This document shows positions 1 through 7,903 of a stretch of 62,936 bases of DNA, piece by piece; the first letter of the stretch is position 1; each line of letters opens with the position of its first letter. The stretch is taken from NCBI RefSeq assembly GCF_001641635.1, contig NZ_LUUB01000055.1, positions 1 to 62,936 on the forward strand. The letters run 5' to 3'. Under the pieces are notes generated by a model. The model saw only the letters and a program-made list of their open reading frames with translations, ran no database searches and had not been told where the DNA came from. Origin of the DNA: Bradyrhizobium centrolobii. GTDB lineage: Bacteria > Pseudomonadota > Alphaproteobacteria > Rhizobiales > Xanthobacteraceae. A program made the translations under genes and the position numbers.

Positions 1-60
1 CGCAAGCGATCCGATCAAACCTCACAAAGCTCTTGTGCCACGGGGGCCGTCCACATATGG

Positions 61-101
61 GTCCCGGATCTTCGCTCCGCTTCGCTGCGCTTGTCCGGGA
101 C
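61..101. repeat. Palindromic intergenic repeat (GTCCCGGA...TCCGGGAC)
   Basis: The arms GTCCCGGA (61-68) and TCCGGGAC (94-101) are complementary, and the loop is rich in CGCTTCG-like words. This is the short form of a palindrome also seen in longer form at 33797-33935. It lies upstream of the haemoglobin gene with no gene of its own. Confidence 0.6.
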
Positions 102-171
102 GACAGTGGAATTTGTGCGCGCGCCGCAATGACACTATATCCGAGCCCAACAGCAAGCTTTGGGATGAGCA

Positions 172-567
172 ATGACCGATAGCGACGTCGCGGTTTCCAT
201 GTTCGAGCGGATCGGCGGCAGCGCTACGATCGATCGACTGGTCGAGCGCTTCTACGAACGCATGGACAAGCTGCAGGAGGCGCAAGCCATCCGCGCGATG
301 CACGCCGCCGACCTCGGCCTGATCAAGGATGTGCTGAAGCGCTATCTCACCGAATGGACCGGCGGACCACGTCTCTACTCCGTCGAGAAAGGCCACCCGC
401 GGCTGCGCCAACGGCACATCGGCTTTGCGATCGGCGACGCGGAACGCGATGCGTGGCTGCTCTGCATGCGCGGCGCGCTGAAGGAGACGGTCGCGGACGC
501 TGCCGCGCGCGGGGATCTCGACCGCGCGCTGTCGGGGCTCGCCGACTGGATGCGCAACCGGCAATAA
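172..567 (+). CDS. Group II truncated haemoglobin (GlbO-like)
   Basis: The product has 131 residues, the usual size for a 2-over-2 truncated haemoglobin. The N-terminal MFERIGGSATIDRLVERFY matches the globin A/B helices of the family. The LRQRHIGF stretch supplies the probable proximal haem histidine, and the Trp in DAWLLCM sits at the G8 position typical of group II. Such proteins bind O2 or NO in the cytoplasm, and NO detoxification or O2 delivery is the usual proposal. The ATG follows GGGATGAGCA. The gene stands alone, and nothing in the context narrows the role. Family call firm, physiological role inferred. Confidence 0.85.
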   Translation: MTDSDVAVSMFERIGGSATIDRLVERFYERMDKLQEAQAIRAMHAADLGLIKDVLKRYLTEWTGGPRLYSVEKGHPRLRQRHIGFAIGDAERDAWLLCMRGALKETVADAAARGDLDRALSGLADWMRNRQ

Positions 568-682
568 CGGGGATCGTCGGCGCAGCGTCTGGACGCAAAT
601 GACGGCGCGGCGTGCCCGCACGCAACGTCCTATACGTCGCGTAGTTTGAGTTCCGTGCGGGTCACCTGTTAAGCTCTCAGGC

Positions 683-1363
683 ATGACCGACATTCTCCCC
701 AACACCATCCGCCGCCTCTACACCGATCCCGGCGAGTACATCGACAGCGATCATCCGGCCGTTCAGCAATTCGCCGAGGCGGCCGTGCGAGCCGATGCGA
801 GCGAGCGAGAGAAGGCGAGCGTGCTCTACAAGGCGGTGCGTGACGGCATCCGCTACAATCCCTACGTGAGCATGCGCGTCGCCGAGACGTTCCGCGCCTC
901 GAGCGTGCTCGCCGCAGGCCAGGGCTATTGCGTCGGCAAGGCCGCGCTCTATGCCGCCGCGTGCCGCGTGCACGGCATTCCCGCCCGCGTCGGCTTTGCC
1001 GATGTGAAGAACCACCTCACCACCGAAAAGCTGCGCCAGAGCATGGGCACCGACATCTTCACCTGGCACGGCTTCACCGAAGTCTATGTCGACGGTGCCT
1101 GGCGCAAGGCGACGCCGACCTTCAACGATACGCTCTGCGCCAAGGTCGGCGTGGCCCCGCTCGATTTCGACGGCCACAACGACGCGCTGCTGCATCCCTT
1201 CGACGGCGCGGGCCGCACCTACATGCAATACGTCAATGACCGCGGCACCTATCACGACGTGCCGGCAAAATTCCTGATGCGCGAGATGGCGCGCGACTAT
1301 GCCAACATGCAGGGCGAGGACCTCGCGGGGCGCGACATGGAGCGCGAGGCGGCGGAAGGGTAG
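683..1363 (+). CDS. Transglutaminase-like cysteine peptidase-fold protein
   Basis: The product has 226 residues with a transglutaminase-like core. The probable nucleophile Cys83 lies in GQGYCVGKA, and His129 in TWHGFTEVY is followed by DGAWRKATPTFN. In canonical members the third triad residue is an Asp in a W-x-x-L-D-P-T motif. Here that place reads ATPT, so the Asp is replaced by Thr. This is either a known sub-branch or a protein with altered chemistry. No signal peptide is visible, so a cytoplasmic location is likely. Its substrate is unknown and its neighbours give no help. Confidence 0.75.
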   Translation: MTDILPNTIRRLYTDPGEYIDSDHPAVQQFAEAAVRADASEREKASVLYKAVRDGIRYNPYVSMRVAETFRASSVLAAGQGYCVGKAALYAAACRVHGIPARVGFADVKNHLTTEKLRQSMGTDIFTWHGFTEVYVDGAWRKATPTFNDTLCAKVGVAPLDFDGHNDALLHPFDGAGRTYMQYVNDRGTYHDVPAKFLMREMARDYANMQGEDLAGRDMEREAAEG

Positions 1364-1498
1364 CGGCGCGCACGACGCCCGGATGAGCGACTTGTCCGCC
1401 GCAGCTCAGAGAGCGAAGGCGGAAGCGACATCCGGAACTCTGCGGCCGGCGTCCCGGGTATGGCTTCGCTCACCCGGGCTACAACGATTACTGCACCG

Positions 1499-1831
1499 CT
1501 AGATCGACCAGTAATTCGGATGCTGGTAGGGCCGCGAGCGGTCGCCCCAGTCGAATGCATCGCCATCGACTTCGCAGGGGCCGCTGCTCAATTGCTCCGG
1601 CGTCAGCTCGACCTGGAAGGCCTGACGCCCCGGATCATATTTCAGCGCGCTCCACTGCAGGGGATAATGGTGGTGAGTGCCGAGCAGCCGGCCGGTCTTG
1701 ATCACGGCGTAGGCGACCGTTCCGCTCACCTTGTCGAGCATCAACCGCTCGATCGTGCCGAGCTTCGTGCCGTCGCGTCCATAGACGGCGACGTGCTCCA
1801 CGCGATCACTGGGAACCATGGTGTGTTGCAT
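1499..1831 (-). CDS. PRC-barrel domain protein
   Basis: The product has 110 residues when started at the ATG at 1831, which follows a good GGGAGG ribosome site; upstream in-frame starts lack one. The central stretch VYGRDGTKLGTIERLMLDK followed by VAYAVIKTG is a PRC-barrel fold, as in RimM and the photosynthetic reaction centre H subunit. The C-terminal tail is acidic and ends in PYQHPNYWSI. Small stand-alone PRC-barrel proteins are common in rhizobia and often stress associated, but no reaction is known. Domain call firm; function unknown. Confidence 0.75.
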   Translation of the reverse strand: MQHTMVPSDRVEHVAVYGRDGTKLGTIERLMLDKVSGTVAYAVIKTGRLLGTHHHYPLQWSALKYDPGRQAFQVELTPEQLSSGPCEVDGDAFDWGDRSRPYQHPNYWSI

Positions 1832-1885
1832 GGCATCCTCCCTCGTCTTTTCTGCGGGGCGCATTATAGCACGGACGGCGGGAAT

Positions 1886-1973
1886 GTAGGGTGGCAGCTG
1901 GAGGCATAACCCATCTCTTTGCTTTCCGCGCGGATAGACGTCGGTGGGTTACGCTTCGCGAACCCACCCTACG
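1886..1973. repeat. Palindromic repeat, GTAGGGTGG/AACCCACCCTAC family
   Basis: It begins GTAGGGTGG and ends AACCCACCCTACG, with internal TAACCCA and GTGGGTTACGCTTCG words. A longer copy lies at 61299-61415. It sits between two convergently or tandemly ending minus-strand genes and may also act in transcript termination. Confidence 0.7.
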
Positions 1974-1976
1974 CAG

Positions 1977-2762
1977 CTACAGCAATTGCGAGCGCACAGA
2001 CTCTGCGCCTTCGCGCAGCAGCGGCAGAAAGCGGTCGATCAGCTCCCGCGCCGGCACGCGATCGACATGGGCGCCCATGTTGATGGCGGCAACGATGACG
2101 CCGTCGTAGCGGCGGACGGGGACGGAGATCGAGCGGAAATGCGGCTCGGCCTCGCGATCGACCAGCGAATAGCCTTGCGTGCGGTCGGCTATGATGCACG
2201 CGAGCAGCGCCTTGGGATCGGTCACCGTCTGCGGCGTCAGCGCCTCGCGGTTCATTGTCTTCAGGCGCGCAGCAAGGTCGGCATCGTCGAGTTGACCGAG
2301 CATGGCGCGGCCGACCGAAGTGCAGAACGACGGCAGCCGGTAGCCGATCTCCAGTCCGCCCGAAAATACCCGCGCCGGGCCGCCGCGGGCGATGAACACG
2401 ACGTCATCGCCATCGAGCACCGCGAGCGAAGAAATTTCCTGCGCCGCGGTCGCAACGCGGTCGAGCACCGGCTGAAGCACGGCGACGAGCTGGCTCGAGC
2501 GCAGATACGAGGCTGCGAGCGTCAGCACGTGGGGTGTCAGCGAGAACAGCTTGCCGTCACCAGTTACGAAGCCGCCGCGCTGGAGCGTGAACAGCATGCG
2601 CCGCGCAGTGGCTCGCGGCAGCTCGGCGGCGCGGGCGAGATCGCTCAGCGTCATCGGGCTAGCTGTGCCGCCGAAGCACTGCAGCAGGCGCAGGCCGCGA
2701 TCGAGGCTTTCGACGAAATCCGTCGCGCGCTCCCCGTTCTCGCTCCGCTTCAGCTTGGGCAT
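1977..2762 (-). CDS. IclR-family transcriptional regulator
   Basis: The product has 261 residues from the ATG at 2762; a TTG at 2807 would add 15. An N-terminal winged helix (SLDRGLRLLQCFGG, MTLSDLARAAELPRATARRML) is followed by a C-terminal effector domain (LPSFCTSVGRAMLGQLDDADL, IADRTQGYSLVDREAE, RSISVPVRRYDG). The layout is that of PcaR/PobR-type IclR proteins, which respond to aromatic acids. It is divergent from the Rieske oxygenase gene, with a palindrome between them, so it probably controls that oxygenase and perhaps itself. The effector is unknown. Confidence 0.9.
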   Translation of the reverse strand: MPKLKRSENGERATDFVESLDRGLRLLQCFGGTASPMTLSDLARAAELPRATARRMLFTLQRGGFVTGDGKLFSLTPHVLTLAASYLRSSQLVAVLQPVLDRVATAAQEISSLAVLDGDDVVFIARGGPARVFSGGLEIGYRLPSFCTSVGRAMLGQLDDADLAARLKTMNREALTPQTVTDPKALLACIIADRTQGYSLVDREAEPHFRSISVPVRRYDGVIVAAINMGAHVDRVPARELIDRFLPLLREGAESVRSQLL

Positions 2763-2819
2763 GGGTGTCGGGACATTCCTGCAAAATAGTGCTTGCTGCC
2801 GATCCAAGGCATGTCATAA

Positions 2820-2844
2820 TTCGCCCATTCGTTCAATAGGCGAA
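2820..2844. promoter_or_regulatory. Candidate IclR operator (inverted repeat)
   Basis: The arms TTCGCC and GGCGAA are separated by 13 bp, midway between the divergent IclR gene and the oxygenase start at 2878. IclR proteins usually bind imperfect palindromes in such divergent regions. Position and symmetry are seen; binding is inferred. Confidence 0.4.
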
Positions 2845-2877
2845 CAAAACGCCCTCCAGAAAAAGGACGCGACCGCC

Positions 2878-4236
2878 ATGATGAGCCAGGAGCAGAACGA
2901 CCTGATCACTCGCACCGGGCCGAAGGACCCCTGCGGCAAGCTGATGCGGAGCTACTGGCAGCCGGCGGCGCTGGTCGATGAGCTCGAGGGCGCGCGGCCA
3001 ATCCGACCCGTCAAACTGCTCGGCGAAAACCTGGTGCTGTTCCGCGACGAGCAGGGACGCTACGGCCTGATCGACCGCCATTGCGCGCATCGCGGCGCCG
3101 ACCTCGCCTTCGGCCGGCTCGAACATGGCGGCCTGCGCTGCGCCTTCCATGGCTGGCTGTTCGACGCGACCGGCCAGTGCATCGAGACGCCGGCCGAGCC
3201 GAAGGATTCAAAACTCTGCCAGAACATAAGGCAGCGCTCCTATCCCGTGGTGGAGAAGAGCGGCATCCTCTGGGCCTATCTTGGTGAAGGTGAGCCGCCG
3301 GCCTTTCCCGAACTCGACTGCTTCGTCGCACCTGGCACGCACACTTTTGCGTTCAAGGGCCATATGGCCTGCAACTGGCTGCAGGCGCTGGAGGTCGGCA
3401 TCGATCCCGCGCACGCGTCCTACCTGCACCGCTTCTTCGAAGACGAGGACACCTCGACCGCCTACGGCAAGCAGTTCCGTGGCGCGTCCGCGGGAAGCGA
3501 CCTGCCAATGACAAAAATCCTGCGCGAATACGACCGCCCGATTATCAATGTCGAGCACACCGAATATGGCCTGCGACTGATCGCGCTGCGCGAGATCGAC
3601 GAGGAGCGCACTCATGTACGGGTGACCAACCAGCTCTTCCCGCACGGCTTCGTCATCCCCATGAGCACGGAGATGACGATCACGCAGTGGCACATCCCGG
3701 TCGACGACGAGAACTGCTACTGGTACGCGATCTTCACCAGCTACACCAACCCGGTCGACAAGCAGAAGATGCGCGACCAGCGGCTCGAGCTCTATGAGCT
3801 GCCCGACTACAAGTCGCGCAAGAACAAGACCAACGACTACGGCTTCGATCCGCACGAGCAGCAGACCGCGACCTACACCGGCATGGGCACCGACATCAAC
3901 GTGCACGACCAGTGGGCGGTGGAATCGATGGGCGCGATCCAGGACCGCACCAAGGAGCACCTCGGCCAGAGCGACAAGGCGATCGTGCAGTACCGCCGCC
4001 TGCTGCGGCAGGAGATCGAGAAGGTTCTGGGCGGCGAGAAGCCGATGCTGTTCCTGGACGAGGGCAATGCGCGCAGCATTCAGGGACCGGCGACCATGGA
4101 CGGCATCGGGCCGACGCGCGGCTGGGAAACCTACTGGATGGAAGTCGACGTCAAGCGCCGCCGCGGCGCCCCCTGGATCGCGCCGGTGCCGAAGGAGATC
4201 GCCGATAACGTGCATCGGTTGACGGCGGCGGAGTGA
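2878..4236 (+). CDS. Rieske non-haem iron oxygenase, alpha subunit (phthalate 4,5-dioxygenase-like)
   Basis: The product has 452 residues from the first of two adjacent ATGs behind AAAAAGGAC. The Rieske [2Fe-2S] ligands are C69-x-H71 and C88-x2-H91 (HCAHRGAD, CAFHGWLFD). The mononuclear iron site shows in NWLQALEVGIDPAHASYLH, with probable ligands H179 and H184. The ring-hydroxylating or O-demethylating subgroup that includes phthalate 4,5-dioxygenase has this layout. No reductase gene is adjacent, so an electron donor from elsewhere is needed. The glutamine-synthetase-like gene follows about 190 bp downstream across a palindromic repeat. The substrate is unknown; an aromatic acid or aromatic amine is the best guess. 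Confidence 0.85.
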   Translation: MMSQEQNDLITRTGPKDPCGKLMRSYWQPAALVDELEGARPIRPVKLLGENLVLFRDEQGRYGLIDRHCAHRGADLAFGRLEHGGLRCAFHGWLFDATGQCIETPAEPKDSKLCQNIRQRSYPVVEKSGILWAYLGEGEPPAFPELDCFVAPGTHTFAFKGHMACNWLQALEVGIDPAHASYLHRFFEDEDTSTAYGKQFRGASAGSDLPMTKILREYDRPIINVEHTEYGLRLIALREIDEERTHVRVTNQLFPHGFVIPMSTEMTITQWHIPVDDENCYWYAIFTSYTNPVDKQKMRDQRLELYELPDYKSRKNKTNDYGFDPHEQQTATYTGMGTDINVHDQWAVESMGAIQDRTKEHLGQSDKAIVQYRRLLRQEIEKVLGGEKPMLFLDEGNARSIQGPATMDGIGPTRGWETYWMEVDVKRRRGAPWIAPVPKEIADNVHRLTAAE

Positions 4237-4287
4237 CAATGCCGTTTCCCGCCCGCGAGTCGCGACGGCGGCTCCACATTCTCCGCT

Positions 4288-4388
4288 GTCATGCCCCACG
4301 AAAGCGGGGCATCCAGTACGCCGCGGCCTCTCGTGGACACACGACCGTCTCTGGAATACTGGATCGTCCGCCTTCGCGGACGATGACG
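4288..4388. repeat. Mosaic palindromic repeat (CTCTGGAATACTGGATCG family)
   Basis: The element starts GTCATGCCCC and ends CGATGACGG, with the internal words CCAGTACGCCGCGGCCTC and CTCTGGAATACTGGATCG. A diverged copy with the same inner words lies at 28913-29042. It fills the gap between the oxygenase and the ligase gene. Confidence 0.8.
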
Positions 4389-4429
4389 GCGTGGGCTATG
4401 CTCGCAACGATTAGCAAGGAGCAATAGCA

Positions 4430-5872
4430 GTGGCAGTGACTTTCGTCGCGCGTCATGCGCTGTGGTCGGATGAGCAGAGGGACGCGGCGCAGCGTATGCG
4501 GCGGCTCGTCGAGGAGAAAAACCTCGAAGTCATCCGCCTCGCCTTCCCGGACCAGCACGGCATCCTGCGCGGCAAGACCATCATCGCGTCCGAGGCGATC
4601 GCCTCGCTGGAAAGCGGCTGCTCGATCACCACGACCATGCTCGCCAAGGACACCTCGCACCGCACGGTGTTTCCGGTGTTCACCGCCGGCGGCGGGTTCG
4701 GGATGAAGGAGATGGAAGGCGCGGCCGACGTGCTGATGGTCGCCGATCCCATCACCTTCCGCGTGCTGCCCTGGGCGCCGACCACGGGCTGGGTTCTGTG
4801 CGATCTCTATTTCAATGACGGCCGTCCCGTACCGTTCGCGACGCGCGGGCTCTACGCACGCGTGCTCGATGAGCTCGGAAAGCGCGACTACGACTTCGTG
4901 GCGGGGCTCGAGGTCGAATTCCACATCTTCAGGCTCGACGATCCGCATATGCGCGCAGAGGACGCCGGCCAGCCCGGCACGCCGCCCTCGGTGAGTCTGC
5001 TCAGCCACGGCTATCAATACCTCACCGAGCAGCGCTTCGATCAGATGGAGCCGGTGCTGGAGATTTTGCGGCGCGATATCGTCGCGCTCGGGTTGCCCTT
5101 GCGCTCCGTCGAGGTCGAGTTCGGGCCGAGCCAATGCGAGTTCACCTTCCAGCCGAGGAAGGGAATGGAGCCAGCCGACAACATGGTGCTGTTCCGGTCT
5201 GCCGTGAAGCAGATTGCGCGGCGACATGGCTATCACGCCACCTTCATGTGCCGGCCGAAACTGGCCAATTTATTTGCGAGCGGCTGGCATCTGCACCAGT
5301 CGATCGTCTCGCGCGCGAGCGGCGAGAACCTGTTTATGGCGAAGGGAGGCGGCGAGCCGCTCAGCGAATTCGGCCGCGCCTATCTCGCAGGTCTCCTCGA
5401 CCACGCCCGCGCGGCGACCGTGTTCACCACGCCGACCATCAACGGCTACAAGCGCTACCGCTCCTATTCGTTGGCACCGGACCGCGCGGTCTGGGGCCGC
5501 GACAATCGCGGTGTGATGATCCGCGTGCTCGGCGGGCCGAACGATGCCGCCACGCGCCTTGAAAACCGCGTCGGCGAGCCCGCCGCCAATCCCTATCTCT
5601 ACATGGCCTCGCAGGTCCTTTCCGGCCTCGACGGCGTCGATCGCAAGCTCGATCCCGGCCCCTCGGCCGACACGCCCTACGAAACCAAGGCACCGCTGCT
5701 GCCGAAGTCGCTGCGTGATGCGGTCAGCGCGCTGAAGGACGATCCGTTCTTCCGCGAGAAACTGGGGGCTGAGTTCGTCGACTACTACACCCACATCAAG
5801 AACGCCGAGATCGACCGCTTCCTCGCCGAGGTGACCGACTGGGAGCATCGCGAATATTTCGAGATGTTTTAG
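4430..5872 (+). CDS. Glutamine-synthetase-family ligase (gamma-glutamyl-amine synthetase-like)
   Basis: The product has 480 residues from a GTG eight bases after AAGGAG. The glutamine-synthetase fold shows in LEVEFHIF (metal Glu pair), VEFGPSQCEF, ASGWHLHQS (counterpart of the GSGMHVHQS signature), NGYKRYR, and RLENRVGEPAANPYLYMAS near the C-terminus. Compared with housekeeping GlnA it is divergent and resembles enzymes that join glutamate to amines (PuuA, gamma-glutamylanilide or isopropylamide synthetases). It lies downstream of the Rieske oxygenase, an association also known from aniline-type pathways. No amidotransferase partner is visible. Fold certain, amine substrate inferred. Confidence 0.8.
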   Translation: MAVTFVARHALWSDEQRDAAQRMRRLVEEKNLEVIRLAFPDQHGILRGKTIIASEAIASLESGCSITTTMLAKDTSHRTVFPVFTAGGGFGMKEMEGAADVLMVADPITFRVLPWAPTTGWVLCDLYFNDGRPVPFATRGLYARVLDELGKRDYDFVAGLEVEFHIFRLDDPHMRAEDAGQPGTPPSVSLLSHGYQYLTEQRFDQMEPVLEILRRDIVALGLPLRSVEVEFGPSQCEFTFQPRKGMEPADNMVLFRSAVKQIARRHGYHATFMCRPKLANLFASGWHLHQSIVSRASGENLFMAKGGGEPLSEFGRAYLAGLLDHARAATVFTTPTINGYKRYRSYSLAPDRAVWGRDNRGVMIRVLGGPNDAATRLENRVGEPAANPYLYMASQVLSGLDGVDRKLDPGPSADTPYETKAPLLPKSLRDAVSALKDDPFFREKLGAEFVDYYTHIKNAEIDRFLAEVTDWEHREYFEMF

Positions 5873-6062
5873 CCCAGGCACTGTGACGCATCACACCGGA
5901 ATGACAGCGCCCGCCTCACACCCCCGTGAGACGACTTCGTCCCGCCTGTTCCGACGACATCACTCCCCTCTCCGACGAAGCCATTTTCTCGCTCTCTCGA
6001 AAACCGCCGGAAAAACTGCGGCGCTAGCCTGTCACCATGTGATCAAACAGTGGAGTTGGATC

Positions 6063-6149
6063 ATGTGGGGTCAATTGTTCAGTCTGATTTACCGATTGTC
6101 CTGCCGGACCACCCTGAGCGAAATCGGCACGCATCGCCTGGCGCGCTAG
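6063..6149 (+). CDS. Possible 28-residue small protein
   Basis: A short reading frame, MWGQLFSLIYRLSCR..., is preceded by TGGAG seven bases before the ATG. It has a hydrophobic N-terminal half and a charged tail, so a small membrane-associated peptide is possible. It lies in an otherwise geneless stretch (5873-6429) that also carries a palindromic repeat. I do not recognise it; it may be chance. Confidence 0.2.
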   Translation: MWGQLFSLIYRLSCRTTLSEIGTHRLAR

Positions 6150-6261
6150 CGGCGGAAGGCGCGGTTTAGGTAAGGTGGATTGACCAGATAGCGGGGCTTC
6201 CCCCGCGCAAGCTACATCGCTCCGGGATCTATTGGGTGAGGCCGATAGCGGTCTCCGAGAT

Positions 6262-6386
6262 GTCGTCCTGACGAAAACCAGGACACAACCCCAGGGAGAA
6301 GTTGGGCGAAGACTGGTGGTCCGCGACTGCATCCCTCCCGCCATCGATAGATTTCGCGGTATGGCTTTCGCCAGGACGACACCGAG
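6262..6386. repeat. Mosaic palindromic repeat (CAGGGAGAAGTT family)
   Basis: It runs from GTCGTCCTG to CCAGGACGACACCGAG with the internal word CAGGGAGAAGTTGGGCGAAG. A better preserved copy is at 33797-33935, sharing the inner word and the TTCGCC(A/G)GGACGACACCGAG end. It lies just beyond the 3' end of livF, so it may also end that transcript. Confidence 0.7.
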
Positions 6387-6429
6387 TGACGGGCGCGCAC
6401 GTGGCGTCCGTCCAGCCGTCGACCGAAGT

Positions 6430-7143
6430 TCAAATCCCCAGATACCGGTGCTGCAGATCCGGCTCGGCAATCAGCTCGTCCGAGGTACCGCTCCACACCG
6501 CCTTGCCGCGCTCGATGATGTAGTGGCGGTCGCAGATGCGGGCGAGATGGTCGACGTTCTTGTCGACGACCAGGATCGACTGCCCACGCTTCTTCAGCAT
6601 CGACAGGCAGTTCCAGATCTCCTCGCGGATCAGCGGCGCCAGCCCTTCGGTCGCTTCATCAAGGATCAGGAGCTTCGGATTGGTCATCAGCGCGCGGCCG
6701 ATCGCGAGCATCTGCTGCTCGCCGCCGGAAAGCTGGTTGCCCATGTTGGAGGCACGCTCGGCAAGCCGCGGGAACAGGACGTAGATCGCAGCCAGCGTCC
6801 ACGCATTGTCGCTGCCGAAGCGGTCGGCGGCCGCCGCGACGAGATTTTCGCGCACGGTGAGGTTCGGAAAGATCTGGCGCCCCTCGGGGACCAGGCCGAC
6901 GCCGAGCTTTGCGATTCGGTAGGACGGAAGCTGCCGCACTTCCGTGCCATCAAAACGGATCGTCCCCGCGCGCGCCGGCGTCAGGCCCATGATGGAGCGG
7001 ATGGTGGTGGTCTTGCCCATGCCGTTGCGGCCCATCAGCGAGACCATCTCCCCACGCTTGATCGACAGGGACAGGCCGAACAGCACCTGGGAGAGCCCGT
7101 AGCAGGTTTCGATGCCGTCAACGTCGAGCAGCCTATCAACCAT
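6430..7143 (-). CDS. Branched-chain/aromatic-acid type ABC transporter ATPase (LivF-like)
   Basis: The product has 237 residues. Walker A is GRNGMGKTT (residues 38-46), the signature is NQLSGGEQQML, and Walker B is LLILDEATEGL. The short length and the VPEGRQIFPNLTVREN stretch place it in the LivF branch of the hydrophobic amino acid uptake (HAAT) family. The gene is last of a minus-strand block livH-livM-livG-livF with overlapping ends, so the four are co-transcribed and form one membrane complex. No binding protein gene is in the block. The substrate is not fixed by the ATPase. Confidence 0.9.
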   Translation of the reverse strand: MVDRLLDVDGIETCYGLSQVLFGLSLSIKRGEMVSLMGRNGMGKTTTIRSIMGLTPARAGTIRFDGTEVRQLPSYRIAKLGVGLVPEGRQIFPNLTVRENLVAAAADRFGSDNAWTLAAIYVLFPRLAERASNMGNQLSGGEQQMLAIGRALMTNPKLLILDEATEGLAPLIREEIWNCLSMLKKRGQSILVVDKNVDHLARICDRHYIIERGKAVWSGTSDELIAEPDLQHRYLGI

Positions 7144-7903
7144 GGCGCGTCACCACATGCTGGTCGCCGAGATAGGCGCGCTTGACGTCTTCATTCTGCC
7201 GGATCGCGGCCGGATCGCCCGAGGCGATGACGCGGCCATAGACCAGCACCGAGATGCGGTCGGCGAGCGCGAACACCGCCGGCATGTCGTGCTCGACCAG
7301 CACGATCGAAACCTCTTTGCGCAATTCCTGCAGCAACTTCACCATACGTTGGGATTCGGTGACGCCGAGGCCGGCCATCGGCTCGTCGAGCAGCAAAAGC
7401 TTCGGCCTGCTCGCAAGCGCGACCGCGAGCTCGAGCTCGCGCCGCTCGCCATGGCTGAGCCGGGACACCACGACATCGGCGCGATGGGACAGACCGACGC
7501 GGTCCAGCGCGGCATGCGCGGCATCGCGGAGGCCCTTTTCTTTGCGCGCGTTGGCAAAGAAGCGGAAGGACGTGCCGGCATGCGCTTGCGCGGCGAGCGC
7601 CACATTGTCGGCGGCAGTGAAATCGAGCAGCAGCGAGGTGATCTGGAATGAGCGCGCAAGTCCCAGCGCGCAGCGGCGATAGGCCGGAAGATAGGTGATG
7701 TCGCGGCCGCCGAGCGAGACGGTTCCCGCGTGCGGGGCGAGATGGCCGGTGAGCTGGCTGATCAGCGTGGTCTTGCCGGCGCCGTTCGGGCCGATGATCG
7801 CGTGCAGCTCGCCGGCCGCGACGTCGAGCGAGACGTTGTCGGTCGCGGTGATGCCGCCGAAGCGGCGCACCAGCTTTTCGACGCGGAGCAGCGGTTCAGC
7901 CAC
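7136..7903 (-). CDS. ABC transporter ATPase (LivG-like)
   Basis: The product has 255 residues from the GTG at 7903, six bases after GGGAGGG; a TTG two codons upstream has no spacing to that site. Walker A is GPNGAGKTT, the signature is SRLSHGERRELE, and Walker B is LLLLDEPMAGL. The C-terminal DQHVVTRHG follows the usual DVKRAYLG motif of LivG proteins. It overlaps livF by eight bases and livM by a few, which supports a single transcript. It partners LivF at the permease pair. Confidence 0.9.
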   Translation of the reverse strand: MAEPLLRVEKLVRRFGGITATDNVSLDVAAGELHAIIGPNGAGKTTLISQLTGHLAPHAGTVSLGGRDITYLPAYRRCALGLARSFQITSLLLDFTAADNVALAAQAHAGTSFRFFANARKEKGLRDAAHAALDRVGLSHRADVVVSRLSHGERRELELAVALASRPKLLLLDEPMAGLGVTESQRMVKLLQELRKEVSIVLVEHDMPAVFALADRISVLVYGRVIASGDPAAIRQNEDVKRAYLGDQHVVTRHG

